Source of the DNA: Oreocharis arfaki
Lineage: Eukaryota > Chordata > Aves > Passeriformes > Paramythiidae
Direction of reading: 5' to 3'
Assembly (NCBI GenBank): GCA_013398015.1
Contig: VZRR01010835.1
Coordinates: 1-64,000, forward strand
DNA: 64,000 nt
The notes under the pieces are model-generated. The model saw only the letters and a list, made by a program, of their open reading frames with translations. It had not been told where the DNA came from and did not search any database. Position 1 is the stretch's first letter. Every line of letters begins with the position of its first letter. Position numbers and translations under genes: made by a program. This document shows positions 24,801 through 32,879 of the stretch, piece after piece.

Positions 24801-25398
24801 CTCCATTCCCTCACTTCAAAGTTCATAGCAAATACAATAAGTTAGAGCTTTTACATAAGATTAAAAATGTCCTAAATGACAACATTAGCTTTTTGAATGT
24901 TACTATATTAATTTTTGAAGAACAATTTATGTTGTTCTAAAGTGACAGAAGACACAATCATCTACTTCCTTCGTTGCTTTAACAATGAACCTCTCAAACT
25001 CATACAGTTGCTTTCTGCTAAGTAGTTGCCATATCTAGCAAAGACTCAGTGCATGGAAAGAAAAGTAACACGAAAATATTTTCCAAGCACATCAAACTAG
25101 AAATTAATGCAGTAGATAGAGGCACTAATCTCTCCAAAGAGAGTGGTATCTACCAGTTTTGTCCGAGCCATGAAGCCTCAGTATTTGAAAGCTTAAGCAA
25201 TTTAAGGCATCCTAAAACTTCAGAGCATTATTTAAATGCACTGCCTTATTCCAGGTCTGCAGCAATATTTTAATTCTCTCCCTCTTTTCCAGGAGGCAGC
25301 CTGCTACCTTTTCTTCTCTAGAGCTTACCTTTTTTTATTTCATTAGCAGAAGAAAGAGCCAGCCAGAGTAGGAAGAGGCTGGCTGCTCTTAGCCCCAT
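332..25398 (-). CDS. MUC2: Gel-forming mucin, MUC2-like, 5' part (30 exons, runs off left edge)
   Basis: Secreted, disulfide-linked polymer that forms the mucus gel; MUC2 is the main intestinal goblet-cell mucin. Thirty exons join in one frame without a stop (4405 coding bases, about 1468 residues). Order: signal peptide (residues 1-19), D1 (VWD about 34-185, C8 218-290, TIL to about 350), D2 (VWD about 385-540, C8 579-653, TIL to about 715), D' (TIL about 757-825), D3 (VWD about 855-1005, C8 1040-1117, TIL-like 1119-1212), a short Thr/Ser/Pro segment, CysD (about 1304-1400) and further Thr/Ser/Pro sequence. CGLCG or GLCG motifs occur in all three VWD modules. Stretches such as CPGTCALEGGSHITTFDGK-like and FDGKYYDFDG-like sequence match remembered vertebrate MUC2 better than MUC5AC/5B. 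The N-terminal length agrees with other MUC2 proteins. The C-terminal half is outside the window. Gel-forming mucin is near certain; the MUC2 assignment rests on remembered similarity. Confidence 0.9.
1189..1218 (-). CDS. MUC2: MUC2 exon 29: 30-base Thr/Ser microexon
   Basis: Acceptor TGTATTTCAG|TTACCA, donor TTCAA|GTAAGT, both good matches. Encodes VTTTRHPVTS across split codons at each end. It joins exons 28 and 30 in frame. Skipping it also keeps the frame, because 30 is divisible by three. Confidence 0.75.
1558..1758 (-). CDS. MUC2: MUC2 exon 28: last Cys-rich segment and first Thr/Ser/Pro run
   Basis: Acceptor CTTGCAG|GGTGTC, donor ACAG|GTAAAT. Encodes CPCVINGTSYEVGGTVGH, VQDGDICITYICAENGS, then YPCPTSSPTTISTSFPTST and a poly-Thr end, the start of the O-glycosylated region. 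Confidence 0.92.
2327..2370 (-). CDS. MUC2: MUC2 exon 27: short Cys-containing exon
   Basis: Acceptor TTTCAG|TGTCTG, donor CCAG|GTAAAT. Only 44 bases; encodes VCAPSGSIECKPVPG. It fits both neighbours by phase (2 in, 1 out). Confidence 0.87.
3114..3264 (-). CDS. MUC2: MUC2 exon 26: TIL-like segment after D3
   Basis: Acceptor ATCAATAG|GTTGCT, donor CATG|GTATAT. Encodes CYPRCPIEKPIYNEETKEC, VTEDQCGCYIEGGIHIPPG and NCTT (N-glycosylation site). Confidence 0.92.
4264..4293 (+). repeat. (TTTTG)n simple repeat
   Basis: About six copies of TTTTG inside MUC2 intron 25, in a longer T/G-rich stretch (4190-4330). Confidence 0.85.
4804..4837 (+). repeat. Perfect 17-bp tandem duplication
   Basis: GAAACACTTTAGCATGG occurs twice back to back without mismatch in MUC2 intron 25, suggesting a recent slippage duplication. 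Confidence 0.9.
5100..5228 (-). CDS. MUC2: MUC2 exon 25: D3 TIL-like segment
   Basis: Acceptor CTCATCAG|CGGTAT, donor GGAAG|GTAATA. Encodes VFCDYYNPRNECDWHYEPCG and NVSTNFTVPLLEG, with N-glycosylation sites NVS and NFT. Confidence 0.93.
6012..6119 (+). repeat. (GAGAA)n pentanucleotide array
   Basis: About 20 near-perfect copies of a 5-bp purine unit (AAGAG/GAGAA) inside MUC2 intron 24, about 165 bases downstream of exon 24 in transcript direction. One strand is all purine for over 100 bases, and the transcript carries the pyrimidine strand. Likely length-variable between individuals. Confidence 0.95.
6284..6440 (-). CDS. MUC2: MUC2 exon 24: D3 C8 module
   Basis: Acceptor CTGACAG|GTGGAC, donor TGCC|GTGAGT. 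Encodes VDPVPFYEACVHDACSCDSG, GDCECFCSAVAAYAQEC and VFWRTPDIC. Confidence 0.93.
6441..7658 (-). other. MUC2 intron 23
   Basis: About 1.2 kb. Overlapping opposite-strand ORFs of 60-83 codons near 6994-7245 do not match anything I know and look accidental. No repeat recognised. Confidence 0.65.
7659..7898 (-). CDS. MUC2: MUC2 exon 23: end of D3 VWD, start of C8
   Basis: Acceptor TTTTCTAG|GGCAAA, donor CCAAG|GTTTGT. Eighty codons with KVCGLCGNFDDKANNDFTTR, LDFGNSWKQSHTCPDV, HRKSWAEKECSIIQSEVF. The CGLCGN motif closes the third VWD module. In MUC2 the D3 assembly makes the N-terminal disulfide-linked oligomer. Confidence 0.94.
7899..8883 (-). other. MUC2 intron 22
   Basis: About 1 kb of AT-rich intron with no feature I recognise. 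Confidence 0.65.
8884..9063 (-). CDS. MUC2: MUC2 exon 22: D3 VWD module
   Basis: Acceptor ATGTTTCAG|AAAACT, donor CAAG|GTTAGT. Sixty codons: KTELKLENKEYKEIQRDVGD, then YLVIEASNGVMLIWDKKT and TVFIKLSPDYK. Phase 0 at both ends. Confidence 0.93.
9369..9479 (-). CDS. MUC2: MUC2 exon 21: D3 VWD module
   Basis: Acceptor TTCAATAG|GACTTC, donor AGGG|GTGAGT. Encodes DFCGDKNSSGSFSIITENVP, CGTTGVTCSKAIKMFLG. 37 codons, phase 0 at both ends. Confidence 0.93.
10049..10187 (-). CDS. MUC2: MUC2 exon 20: start of D3 VWD module
   Basis: Acceptor TTTTCTAG|TACCTG, donor CTCAG|GTAATG. Encodes CYGTCTIYGSGHYNTFDGK, FYDFDGSCEYVATQ. Phase 0 end. Confidence 0.93.
10624..10775 (-). CDS. MUC2: MUC2 exon 19: D' TIL module end and start of D3
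   Basis: Acceptor TTCCTTAG|TTCCAG, donor CTTG|GTGAGT. Encodes TECVSGCVCPEGLFDDGRGG, CPCVHNNEWYSPG and KIKVDCNTC. The TECVSGCVCP and KVDCNTCTC blocks are typical of MUC2. Confidence 0.93.
11178..11287 (-). CDS. MUC2: MUC2 exon 18: D' TIL module, first part
   Basis: Acceptor CCTTTCAG|GTGAAA, donor CAT|GTATGT. Encodes SENECSSNKTYFDCSASSKW and QLSCHTPQADH. Two possible N-glycosylation sites lie near the start; only NKT fits the sequon. Confidence 0.88.
11386..11438 (-). CDS. MUC2: MUC2 exon 17: D' segment
   Basis: Acceptor TTTTCTAG|TATTTG, donor GAGAA|GTAAGT. Only 53 bases; encodes ICRNAKIQCTSVKSRMR. Too short to stand out as an ORF, placed by phase and by alignment to the family. Confidence 0.88.
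11439..12327 (-). other. MUC2 intron 16
   Basis: About 0.9 kb of AT-rich intron; nothing recognised. Confidence 0.65.
12328..12583 (-). CDS. MUC2: MUC2 exon 16: D2 TIL and start of D'
   Basis: Acceptor after a C/T tract (CCCCAG|GTAGCG), donor CTG|GTATGT. Encodes NQVFLYNLTMCQQTCRSL, then PVDGCGCPPDTYLDDQDNC, VPISQCPCYYKGSYLEP. It carries an N-glycosylation site (NLT). Longest D2 exon. Confidence 0.93.
13253..13379 (-). CDS. MUC2: MUC2 exon 15: D2 C8 module end
   Basis: Acceptor TTCTTCAG|AAATGT, donor TGCA|GTAAGT. Encodes KCKYDTCLCEDNEECLCAAL, SSYSRACAFKG and GGWRKSVC. Confidence 0.92.
13380..14281 (-). other. MUC2 intron 14
   Basis: About 0.9 kb; nothing recognised apart from AT-rich sequence. 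Confidence 0.65.
14282..14376 (-). CDS. MUC2: MUC2 exon 14: D2 C8 module
   Basis: Acceptor TTTTTGCAG|CAAATT, donor AAG|GTATTG. Encodes ANYAEHWCSLLRNPEGPFAR, CHSVIDPSEYYK. Phase 0 end. Confidence 0.92.
14942..15106 (-). CDS. MUC2: MUC2 exon 13: end of D2 VWD, start of C8
   Basis: Acceptor TTGGATAG|GTCTTT, donor GTG|GTAAGC. Encodes GLCGNFNGMEGDDFRTTSG, then FANTWKAQSTC and DPCSLSIES. Confidence 0.93.
15107..15650 (-). other. MUC2 intron 12, GC-AG type
   Basis: Begins GCAAGT at 15650-15645 on the minus strand and ends TTGGATAG before exon 13. It is the second intron in this gene with a GC donor. Confidence 0.88.
15651..15788 (-). CDS. MUC2: MUC2 exon 12: D2 VWD module (GC donor)
   Basis: Acceptor TTTTTCAG|CCAGC. 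Encodes SFSVFKPSSNYIVVQTSF and MQLFVTVDQSVQGKLQ. The donor is TCAAG|GCAAGT, a second GC donor. Reading through to the next GT breaks the frame, so the GC site is required to join GLCGNF in exon 13. Confidence 0.92.
16151..16220 (-). CDS. MUC2: MUC2 exon 11: D2 VWD module
   Basis: Acceptor TTACACAG|GTGGTG, donor GTCAG|GTAAGG. Encodes VVVFRSDGSVLLNEMTVNVP. Splits an Ala codon with exon 12. Confidence 0.92.
16221..17189 (-). other. MUC2 intron 10
   Basis: About 1 kb; contains an AT-rich TATG/TATA-like stretch near 16720-16765. No exon or mobile element recognised. Confidence 0.65.
17190..17300 (-). CDS. MUC2: MUC2 exon 10: D2 VWD module
   Basis: Acceptor CTGTAG|GGTACT, donor AAAT|GTGAGT. Encodes LLAELAPCGSTDKQTCLKTV and ends VDNKKN. 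Exactly 37 codons, phase 0 at both ends. Confidence 0.93.
17816..17954 (-). CDS. MUC2: MUC2 exon 9: start of D2 VWD module
   Basis: Acceptor TTTATAG|CACCTG, donor CCAAG|GTATTG. Encodes CKDLACPGTCSLEGGSHI, then TTFDGKKYTFHGNCYYVLAK. This is one of the best-conserved MUC2-type segments in the window. Confidence 0.94.
18276..18393 (-). CDS. MUC2: MUC2 exon 8: end of D1 TIL and start of D2
   Basis: Acceptor TTTACAG|GAACCG, donor AATG|GTAAGG. Encodes TVYDDISEKGCIPVSQCHC and then KAYAPGESISKECEE. The TVYDDI...GC.PVSQCHC stretch is very close to MUC2 of other vertebrates as I recall it. Confidence 0.93.
18394..19077 (-). other. MUC2 intron 7, GC-AG type
   Basis: Begins GCAAGT (minus strand, 19077-19072) and ends TTTACAG before exon 8. 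A G-rich plus-strand run sits near 18938-18952. GC-AG introns are a known minor class spliced by the major spliceosome. Confidence 0.88.
19078..19203 (-). CDS. MUC2: MUC2 exon 7: D1 TIL module, first part (GC donor)
   Basis: Acceptor TTTCAG|CCAAGACC. Encodes KTCPATMVYRESSSPC and ends at CFCPEG. The donor reads GAAG|GCAAGT, that is GC instead of GT with an otherwise ideal match. The nearby GTGTAA gives a frameshift and stop, so the GC site is the only one that keeps the frame into exon 8. Confidence 0.92.
19645..19861 (-). CDS. MUC2: MUC2 exon 6: D1 C8 module
   Basis: Acceptor CCCCTCAG|CGTGAC, donor TGCC|GTAAGC. Cysteine-rich C8 module with CRLRLDLEMYIQAC, CLCSTISEYSRQC and HAGGRPGEWRTQDFC. 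This exon is more GC-rich than its surroundings. Confidence 0.93.
20099..20208 (-). CDS. MUC2: MUC2 exon 5: D1, VWD-C8 linker
   Basis: Acceptor CTCATAG|ATGCAA, donor CAT|GTAAGT. Encodes NLQKISKPTAECEDPDE and ends at SCNEH, the linker into the C8 module. Phase 0 end. Confidence 0.92.
20583..20673 (-). CDS. MUC2: MUC2 exon 4: D1 VWD module with CGLCG
   Basis: Acceptor ATTTAG|GTGGAG, donor GGAG|GTGAGT. Encodes VELDNKFNNRTCGLCGDYNG, which carries the CxxC motif at the end of the VWD fold and an N-glycosylation site (NRT). Confidence 0.93.
20825..20939 (-). CDS. MUC2: MUC2 exon 3: D1 VWD module
   Basis: Acceptor TTCCTAG|TGTGAAG, donor ATG|GTACGT. Continues the D1 VWD beta-strands (KTPYYTSGVLIESGE, then LMWNQQDALM). 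Ends in phase 0. Confidence 0.92.
20940..23440 (-). other. MUC2 intron 2 (about 2.5 kb)
   Basis: Largest intron seen in the gene. AT-rich, with short ORFs of 86-96 codons on the plus strand that look accidental. No mobile element recognised. As an early long intron it could hold enhancer sites, but I see no specific motif cluster. Confidence 0.65.
23441..23705 (-). CDS. MUC2: MUC2 exon 2: start of D1 VWD module
   Basis: Acceptor TTAACAG|GAAGG and donor GGAT|GTAAGT. Encodes the opening of the first VWD module: HYVCSTWG, then HFKTFDGDVYQFPG and CDYNFVSDC. It joins exon 1 through a split Gly codon. It lies about 1.6 kb from exon 1. Confidence 0.93.
23706..25328 (-). other. MUC2 intron 1 (about 1.6 kb)
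   Basis: Separates the signal-peptide exon from D1. Nothing recognised. Confidence 0.65.
25329..25398 (-). CDS. MUC2: MUC2 exon 1: signal peptide
   Basis: Starts with ATG in the context GCCACCATGG. Encodes MGLRAASLFLLWLALSSA, a short basic start, a hydrophobic core and a small-residue cleavage site, followed by NEIKK. Donor AAAG|GTAAGC; ends after one base of a Gly codon. Confidence 0.93.
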
Positions 25399-25404
25399 GG
25401 TGGC

Positions 25405-25580
25405 TAAGGCGGGTGAATGGGAGCTCCACTGAAAACTCGGCTTTTTATAATTGCCACTGAGGCAATTGATTCTATCACAGGGGAGGAGATTCAAAAGGAG
25501 GAGACAAGAGGAGGGGTAAAAAAACAGGTGTGATATTTACAGAAGATAAGAAGTAAACAGACAATCATTTTTCACCATAA
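25405..25580 (-). promoter_or_regulatory. MUC2 core promoter with TATA box and upstream GATA/forkhead-like motifs
   Basis: On the minus strand a TATA box (TTATAAAAAG) lies at about 25441-25450, some 45 bases upstream of the ATG. Transcription would therefore start near 25415-25420 and the 5' leader would be very short. Farther upstream are a GATA-type motif (plus strand AGATAAG, 25544-25550) and a forkhead-type motif (GTAAACA, 25553-25559) three bases apart. Intestinal MUC2 promoters are known to respond to GATA, FOXA and CDX factors; assigning those factors here is inference. The start context GCCACCATGG is an ideal Kozak match. Confidence 0.65.
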
Positions 25581-25599
25581 ATGAAGGAATTCAGCATAC

Positions 25600-28500
25600 A
25601 GGAAACGGTATAATATTTATTCAGTAATCATGCAATTTTTTATTGCTCTATTTCATCTACAGGATGCTGTGCTTTTAAATCCTTCAAATGCTTGCTCATG
25701 CCAAGTTTAACCTTCAGTAACGCCTATAACAAATAATGAATTTTGGGGTGGCTGAACAAAGAAATCCCTTGAAGAACTTTCAAGGGAAGACCATGAAACA
25801 AAGGCTTAAAAACCGAAGAATTTTTCATTTTTCATCAACACATAGAATGATTTCTGAAAAAATTAAGTGATGCCTGTGAAGCTCCTTGTAGTTAACAGTA
25901 ACCCTCCAAATACAAATGGAACATCATGCATGGTAAAATTACTTTGCAGGGAATTATTTGGTTCCTTTAATTTGTAAAGCTCTTGGGAACATCTATACCA
26001 AAATACTGCCCATAGTACATATTGTGCCCAAAACATAATTGAGACAGGGTGACAAAGTAAGTTCAAGGAATTTACAGCAAAAGAGGTGCTCTTTCAAACC
26101 TTATAATGGTGCAACGGAAAGCCCATCAAAGTTATAGAAATTCTCACATCACATTAAGCTTTAGAGAAAATGTAAAAAAAAAAAAAGGTGCTATGGGAAA
26201 ACATTACTGTCCTTAATCCCCTTAAACATTCTTGCTCATTCTTGCTTACTTTCTACATAAATGATAAATTTACAGTCTTGCTGTCCCACATCAGATCCTA
26301 CAAAAGCTATAGGGTCAGCTTTGCTTCGTGCAGAGAAAGATGGAGAGAGTCCTTGGGAGAAAAAGAAAGCAGAAAACAGAACCAGGGACCAGTTCGGAAT
26401 GCTGCTTCAGAAATACAAGACTTCCACATGCACATTATTTTGTGGTGAAAAGTTCCTTTGACAAGGTGTTGCTGCAACTCTCTTCAGAAGACAAAACGCA
26501 GGCTCCTTGGGGTAAAGCACACTTATTTCAAGAGATCTTTTAACACATCCGCTTCATAGCAGCAGCAGGGTTTACTTCTTAAAGCTCCCAGACCAGGCTC
26601 TAGATTTCCTCATCAAAAGATTTTCAACGCAGTGTCCAGAAATCTCTAATCCTCTTGATCATTTAGAGTATTTCTTACTTTCTTTGGTCATATTGCAAGT
26701 AGAGCTTCTATATGTCTCAAAACATCAAGGAAACTTTTTACTTAGCCCTTTTGACTGGTCTAGTCAACTAGAAACACCTTTTTATCATAAAAGTATGTTC
26801 TTTAGCTGCTATTTTCTTTGATTTAATAATTTTATTTCAGCTATAGCCTAGCCTCTCTCTGAACATCTTCCTGTTTTCCCTCAATACATCTCAAAAGGTT
26901 TAGGATTTTCTCCTTTCTCTATTTGAGAATACAAATTTGCACTTCTCTTACCCTTACACAGTGTATCACTCAGCAATCCTCACTGAAATCTAGTAGCTCT
27001 TTTCTCCCTTATGAATCTATCACTGGAAGAATATAATTTTATTTTCCTTCTTGGAAAATACAAATAAACCCAGTAATAACCAGTTAGAATAACCATTCAT
27101 AGAAAACAAAGAAGAAACACGGTCTACAGAGATCTTTCCTCAGTGGTTACTTTAGCAGACCTAACTTCTTATGATACCTCAGAGACATCTCCCAACTTGG
27201 CATATTCCATCTTTTATGCCACCAAAGCTCTTAGTTTGGAATTTTTTAAAAAAATACTTAGGAGATTCCCAGAGGACAGTATTTTGAGCTTTTCTTTTCC
27301 TCCTTGTGTTTTTCTAGGTAGTCTCCTGGATAGAACTACTACTGCCTCAGCAAAAAAGAGTTTCCATGACTTAATTCCTATACAATCTTTGCAAACTGTA
27401 ACAGCAACTCCATGCACACAGCAAACCTGACCCCTTTTTAGATTAAATTGGATGTGTATGCACAGGTGTAAGTTGAAAACCTGCATATTTTCCATTCAGG
27501 TTTCTTTGCCACAAAACTTCTAGGTCTGGAACCAGTCGCATTCATTTCTTGGGTCTGGGAAAGGTAATCATCCTTCAACTAAAGTTGCACCATCCCTCAG
27601 TTCAATATACTGGTAGTTTTACAATTTTAATATATTCTGTGCAGGAGAAGAGCTATTTTTAGCCAAGCACCTCTAAATTTTAGAGACTGATTTACTCTGC
27701 TCCAGCTTTGTCCTGCCTGTACAAGGAGCATGATTCCTTCTTGAGCTATGAAGTTACCCAGGACTATTTTCCTTCGGCAGTCTTTGCTCCTCAGAGTGAC
27801 CAACAATTTCCCATCGTCCCTTTTTCTGACATATATGTGGCTTGCTGTGACATCCCAAACTGGAGAATAAAGGACAACAACACATCTTTAAGCACTGAGA
27901 CCACTCTTACAGAATTTGCACTTGAGCTTACGTGGCTGAAGAGAACACAAATCCTTCTCTTCCAAAGTCCTAGATATTTGTACTTTTGCTAGCATTAGAA
28001 GGTGTCCTAAACGATACTCTGTTTCCTTATTGCCAGAAGGGTAATGATCCTGTCTACCAGCTGCTTTGTATGTCTTTTGGAAATAATCAGTCTTTGAGGT
28101 AGACATCATAGCCTGGCTTATTTCTTGCTCAGCTACCTTAAAACTTTCTGGGCTACACATTTTAATCCAGAAGAACCTTACTGGTAATGCACAGGCAACA
28201 TCCACATGTACGCATTAATTTATTTACCATAAATTGTTTGACAACCTGAAGTAATCTAACATTTTGCAACAAAGGTAATTCTGCTTTATCATCATCTTTG
28301 CCCTAAGCTTACACAAGTTATGTGTATCTGAGTTGACCTTCCTTGGAACTTCATGCCATTCCTTACTTCTAGTCACGTTAATGAGAATTCACCTTCCTCT
28401 TTTCAATATCAGCTGTTCAGGTGCTTTTATTACCAAAGATATTACTTGTAATTCTGCACGCTATCACTGCACACGTGGCACCAGAACTAGCGATGAGAAG

Positions 28501-31500
28501 AAGGATTTTCATATTTAGGTTCCACAGTTGAGTCTTAACGGAGATTTTTCTTTAAAGTTCCTGAAGCCCATGAGTAGCAATACAACTTCCCATAAGCTTT
28601 CACTATATGTCTGACCTAGGAGCCCCAACACCAGTGCTACAAAAGTCATTGCTAAAATCCAAAGCGTAAAAAAAGAAAAGTTGGTTGCATGGCAACCGTG
28701 TTTGTTATAGCAGCAGATGCAGAAAGAGAGATAAAAGACGTGTTTTGAGTCATAGTTATGTCAATGCATTGTTTCCCTGCCCTCAAACTTTAATGAGACT
28801 ATTTCCAATCATTCCATCAGCATAACTAACCTTTAATGTCCATTTAGTTACAGTGTAAATTTATTTTGCAATATACTTGTTGCTAAAAAGAGAATCTACA
28901 TGGAAGATTATCTTCATTCTGAATCACACTGCAGAAGAAAAGGGCCTGTACGAATAATTTATATAACTTTAAGATAAAATTCAGCAGAGACCTGATTGGG
29001 TTTATTGTTTCAGGAAGAATAAACAATTTTTCAAGAATGTGGGGTCTGTTTCTATTGGTTAACATACCAAGAGGAAATCTAATTGCAGTCTTGCCACAGC
29101 AATCATGGGATAACCACTGCACAAGTACCTCAAAAAGTACAATTACACTTGGTGACTGAGTTCTTTTCCATATCCGCTTTTGTAGTCCTGATTTGCTGAT
29201 CACAGGCTGCCAAACCAAGAAGCAATGTTCTATCAGTAATGTTGTTCTGCAGAAGTGGCCATAGGATTTTGTTCTGCTACTCTTCTGCCTGCCAGAATTT
29301 CGGCAGAGCACACAAAGCCTTACAAATGACCATACAACTGCACAATATACACATCAGCCCTTCTGTTTCAAGCATAGAGATAGGTTGTCGGAACTCCTTT
29401 GGCAGCTATTCTAAAATAACTCTGGTAAAAACTAGATAGGTTATGAATTCAGAGATATATCATACACAATAACTGTACTTCCTTGACTGAGACATTTAAG
29501 CCCTCTATAGCACACCTTGACAAAAACTTAACAAGCAACAGAGACAGGCAGCAGAAGGCTGACAAGTGCATGAAAGAGTGCTAAAGCAATGACAAAGAAG
29601 TAATGAGGATGAATTTCATTTTTAACATGCATGCTGTTAGGAGATTAACCCAAAATTATCAGCACAAAAGGAGACAATATTTAGATGGGTGTAAAACTGA
29701 TACAGAATTATTGAAATTATTAATTATCTTTATACTAGTAAAGAATTAGAAACAAGTGGCAAAAAAGCATGCCTATAACCAATCCATTGCTCTCCCAAAC
29801 TTCCTAATGGGGAGCCACTACTTACTATTTTTATGGAAAGAACTTCAATACACAGAATGTCCACTTAAATGTATTCAACAGTCAAAGTTTTATTTAAGGT
29901 AGTGTTACAAAAAACCACACACTTTTGATTGATCCTGGGTATCAGGAATCAGGCTAGTATCATGCAATTAATTATCCTATCATTTTACCCTAAGGGATTC
30001 AATATCTGATTGGACTAATCTCAGCTCTGTCTCTAATTTCATCACTGTGACCTTGGGCAGCCTTTGGGTTATGGGCATTACTCTTCATGCCAGCAAATAC
30101 AACGGTGTAAGGCATCGGCTGATCCTGGCTGGAGTATAACATTCTCACGTGCCCTTCTTTAAGTAGTTCGGCACAGAAATTTTAAGAATAGCATCCATTT
30201 CCCACTCATAGTACTTCCTTCTGTGGAAGTCAGCAGCTCGTCCTCTGAGACTACAGTTGCAAAACATTTCCTTCTCTTCCAGTCAGGTGCAAGTAGGGAT
30301 AAATATGTGACACACAATTACTGAAGATTAGAAAGAGATGTAGGAAATAACCTCAACTACTAACCTTTCCTACCAACATGCAGATTCTAGAAAATTTTAG
30401 TCTGCAAAACGCCTCAGCAGAGCACCTTCTACATCAATGCACAAGGAAAAAATACTTGACGACTTAAAATAATATTAGAACAGTTCTCCTTTGCTCAAGC
30501 ACCTCTGGGATTTATGACAGGGATATGGATTAAGCCAGGAAGAGATGGCATGGAAAAGGCATCGAGGGAATTACACTTCATATACCTTACTCTGGTAATA
30601 CATATATCATACTCTGGTAATTTTACCCCAGGGGAGTGGGATTTTCCAAATCTTTTATTTTCTCTGTGGGAAAAACTGGGAAAAGAAGTATTGGAAAAAT
30701 GTGCTATTTTAACTCTGTCCTCTGGAGGATTTTTTCTGAAAATACAGCTCACTAAGATGCTAGAAAATATTCCAGACAAAGCTTGAGTACCTAAACCTGT
30801 GCTCTCTCCATAAGCTCACACATCAAGGAGAGGTTAGAGAGAATTTGAACAAGAAACCAAGTGAGTATACTTGTTTTAATTGCAGATCTCCTCTACCTAT
30901 ATTTTCTACCACCTTCTTGTCTCAGAATTCCCACTGACACTGAAGTGGTGGAACTGAAGTAAATTTGCATTTACTTAATATTTTGATACAGGAAGTCAGA
31001 CTCACTGTCACAAAAAATTGGAGAGCAAACCCTTCACTCTCTCCTTTCTGCAGCAGCATATAGATATTGCCTCCAAGTCAACATTTGCTATAAGTTATTT
31101 TTTAGCTTTCAAAAAAAGAATTTTTGAAAGACACTCCAAGTATTACTGCTCAATACAGTATATTTCAGCATGGCCAGCTTAGTCACTTGGCTAAAAGATT
31201 AAATTTTTTCCATTTTTCCCAGCTCTTAATCGAATGGCTTTGTTTATGTAGTCAACAGCTCTACTGAACTGACATAATTTCATAAGTTCAGGATTTAATA
31301 TCAAATAGCTGAGATAAACAATATTCTGAGCCATAGTAAAGCTATGGTGATGGTTCCACAGGACATTACAAAAATTTGAGCTCATTTGAAGTAAGAATTC
31401 CTAAGAATCTTTAGTTTTCCTCTTCTTACCACCAAATATTACAATCCTACTGGTATAATTTGCTGTGCTTGCAAAAGTATAGCAAACCTGCCACAATTAT

Positions 31501-32300
31501 GGTAAAGTTTAACTTTTTTCTGCTATGCAAGTCAGCAGTTGCGTAGTTAATAGTGTCTTCTGTATTGTAGGACAGGGTATAACTACGTCAAACATGAGAA
31601 TACGTCTGCCTCGTTTCCAAGTCTTCCAGCTGCCATGCACATTTCCTAACAACATTACTTTATAACTAACATCTGAATCATCAAAAAGACAATATTGTCA
31701 ATACAGCACTTTATCACAGCAACATTGTGAATATAACAATATATACTGAAGAACACTCTGAGAGCTGATGAATTAGACAAGCTGAGAAAAATTTTCCTTT
31801 ACACACTTCCATGATATTTTGCACTATTTGTGTTTGCTTTCCACGCGCTTTCAAAATTTGAATCAGATTACTCTCAAGGTCTCTTTCGAAAGGGGAGAAA
31901 AGGAAAGCAAAACTAAAAAATACTTTGGAGCATTCCTTCATGCTTCTCCTTTTCAGTTGCTGTTTTTTCAAATGTCAATTCTCAGAAGTCAATCATCTGC
32001 ACTATAAAATGCCAGTAGTGAGATTGACAAGTCTATACCATCCAGTCCATTACATCTACTAGGTTTACCTACATTCAAATTTTGTAAAGGCAGGCTAAAA
32101 AAATGTTTGGGAAAAAAAATCTGATTATAACTTCAAATTGTAGGTTATTAATGTTCAAAAGAACTGTTATCCACAGCATCAGAATATCTCAGTTTTGATA
32201 TATACACCTCCACAAAACTCCTGTCCCAATGTGTATAACACATCCAGCATTCTCAGCAAGGACATGCTTGCACCAGGCAAGAGGAAAATCTTTAAAAAAA
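25600..32300. other. Upstream intergenic region, nothing recognised
   Basis: About 6.7 kb of AT-rich sequence upstream of MUC2. ORFs up to 142 codons (28883-29311, minus) have no recognisable domain or splice context. Distal regulatory sequence of MUC2 may lie here, but that cannot be read from one sequence. Confidence 0.5.
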
Positions 32301-32307
32301 AAAAAAA

Positions 32308-32698
32308 TCAGCCTGGAGAACAGAAAACTCTGGAGAGACCTTAAAGCACCTTCCAGTACTGAAAGTGAACCTACAAGAAAGCTGGAGAGCAACTTTTTAC
32401 AAGGGCATATAACAATAGGACAAGAGAGAATGACTTTAAGCTGAAGGAGGGTAGATTTAGACTAGATATTAGAAAGAAATCCATTATTTTGAGGGGGGTG
32501 AGAAACTGGGTGAGAAACTGGGACAGGTTGCCCAGGTAAGCTGTGGATGCCCCATCTCTGAACGTGTTCAAAGTCAGGTTAAATGGCAATCTTTGAGCAA
32601 CCTGCTCTAGTGGGAGTCGTCCCTGCCCATGATAGGAGGGTTGTAAGCAAATGATCTCTAAGGTCCCCTCCATCCCAAACCATTCTATGATTCTATAA
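32308..32698 (+). mobile_element. CR1 LINE 3' fragment, sense orientation
   Basis: Reads like the 3' part of avian CR1 elements: phrases equivalent to 'cttccagtact...', 'ggttgcccag', 'caacctgctctag' and the terminal 'cattctatgattctat'. Contains a local 12-bp duplication (GAGAAACTGGGT, about 32500-32523). CR1 is the dominant LINE of birds and is usually 5'-truncated, as here. Confidence 0.9.
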
Positions 32699-32879
32699 TT
32701 TTCTGTGAGAATACAGTTGGACTAGATGTTTATTGTAGGGCCCTTATAACTGATCAATTCTGTTTTAATACCTGAATCCCTGAGCTCTAAGGCTCTCTCC
32801 TAATTTTTAAACACTTCCATTTTGCACAGAATACTTTCTTCTTTCACTTTTCCAAAGACCAGGAAAGCAGGAGTGAGCA

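Noticed and set aside
332..25398. MUC5AC, MUC5B or MUC6 as the identity of the mucin
   Set aside because: Blocks such as TVYDDI..GC.PVSQCHC, CPGTC.LEGGSHITTFDGK and SGHY.TFDGK.YDFDG, and the whole D2/D3 order, fit remembered MUC2 sequences better. A formal alignment was not possible here.
28883..29311. 142-codon minus-strand ORF
   Set aside because: No family resemblance, no splice or promoter context, and ordinary AT-rich surroundings.
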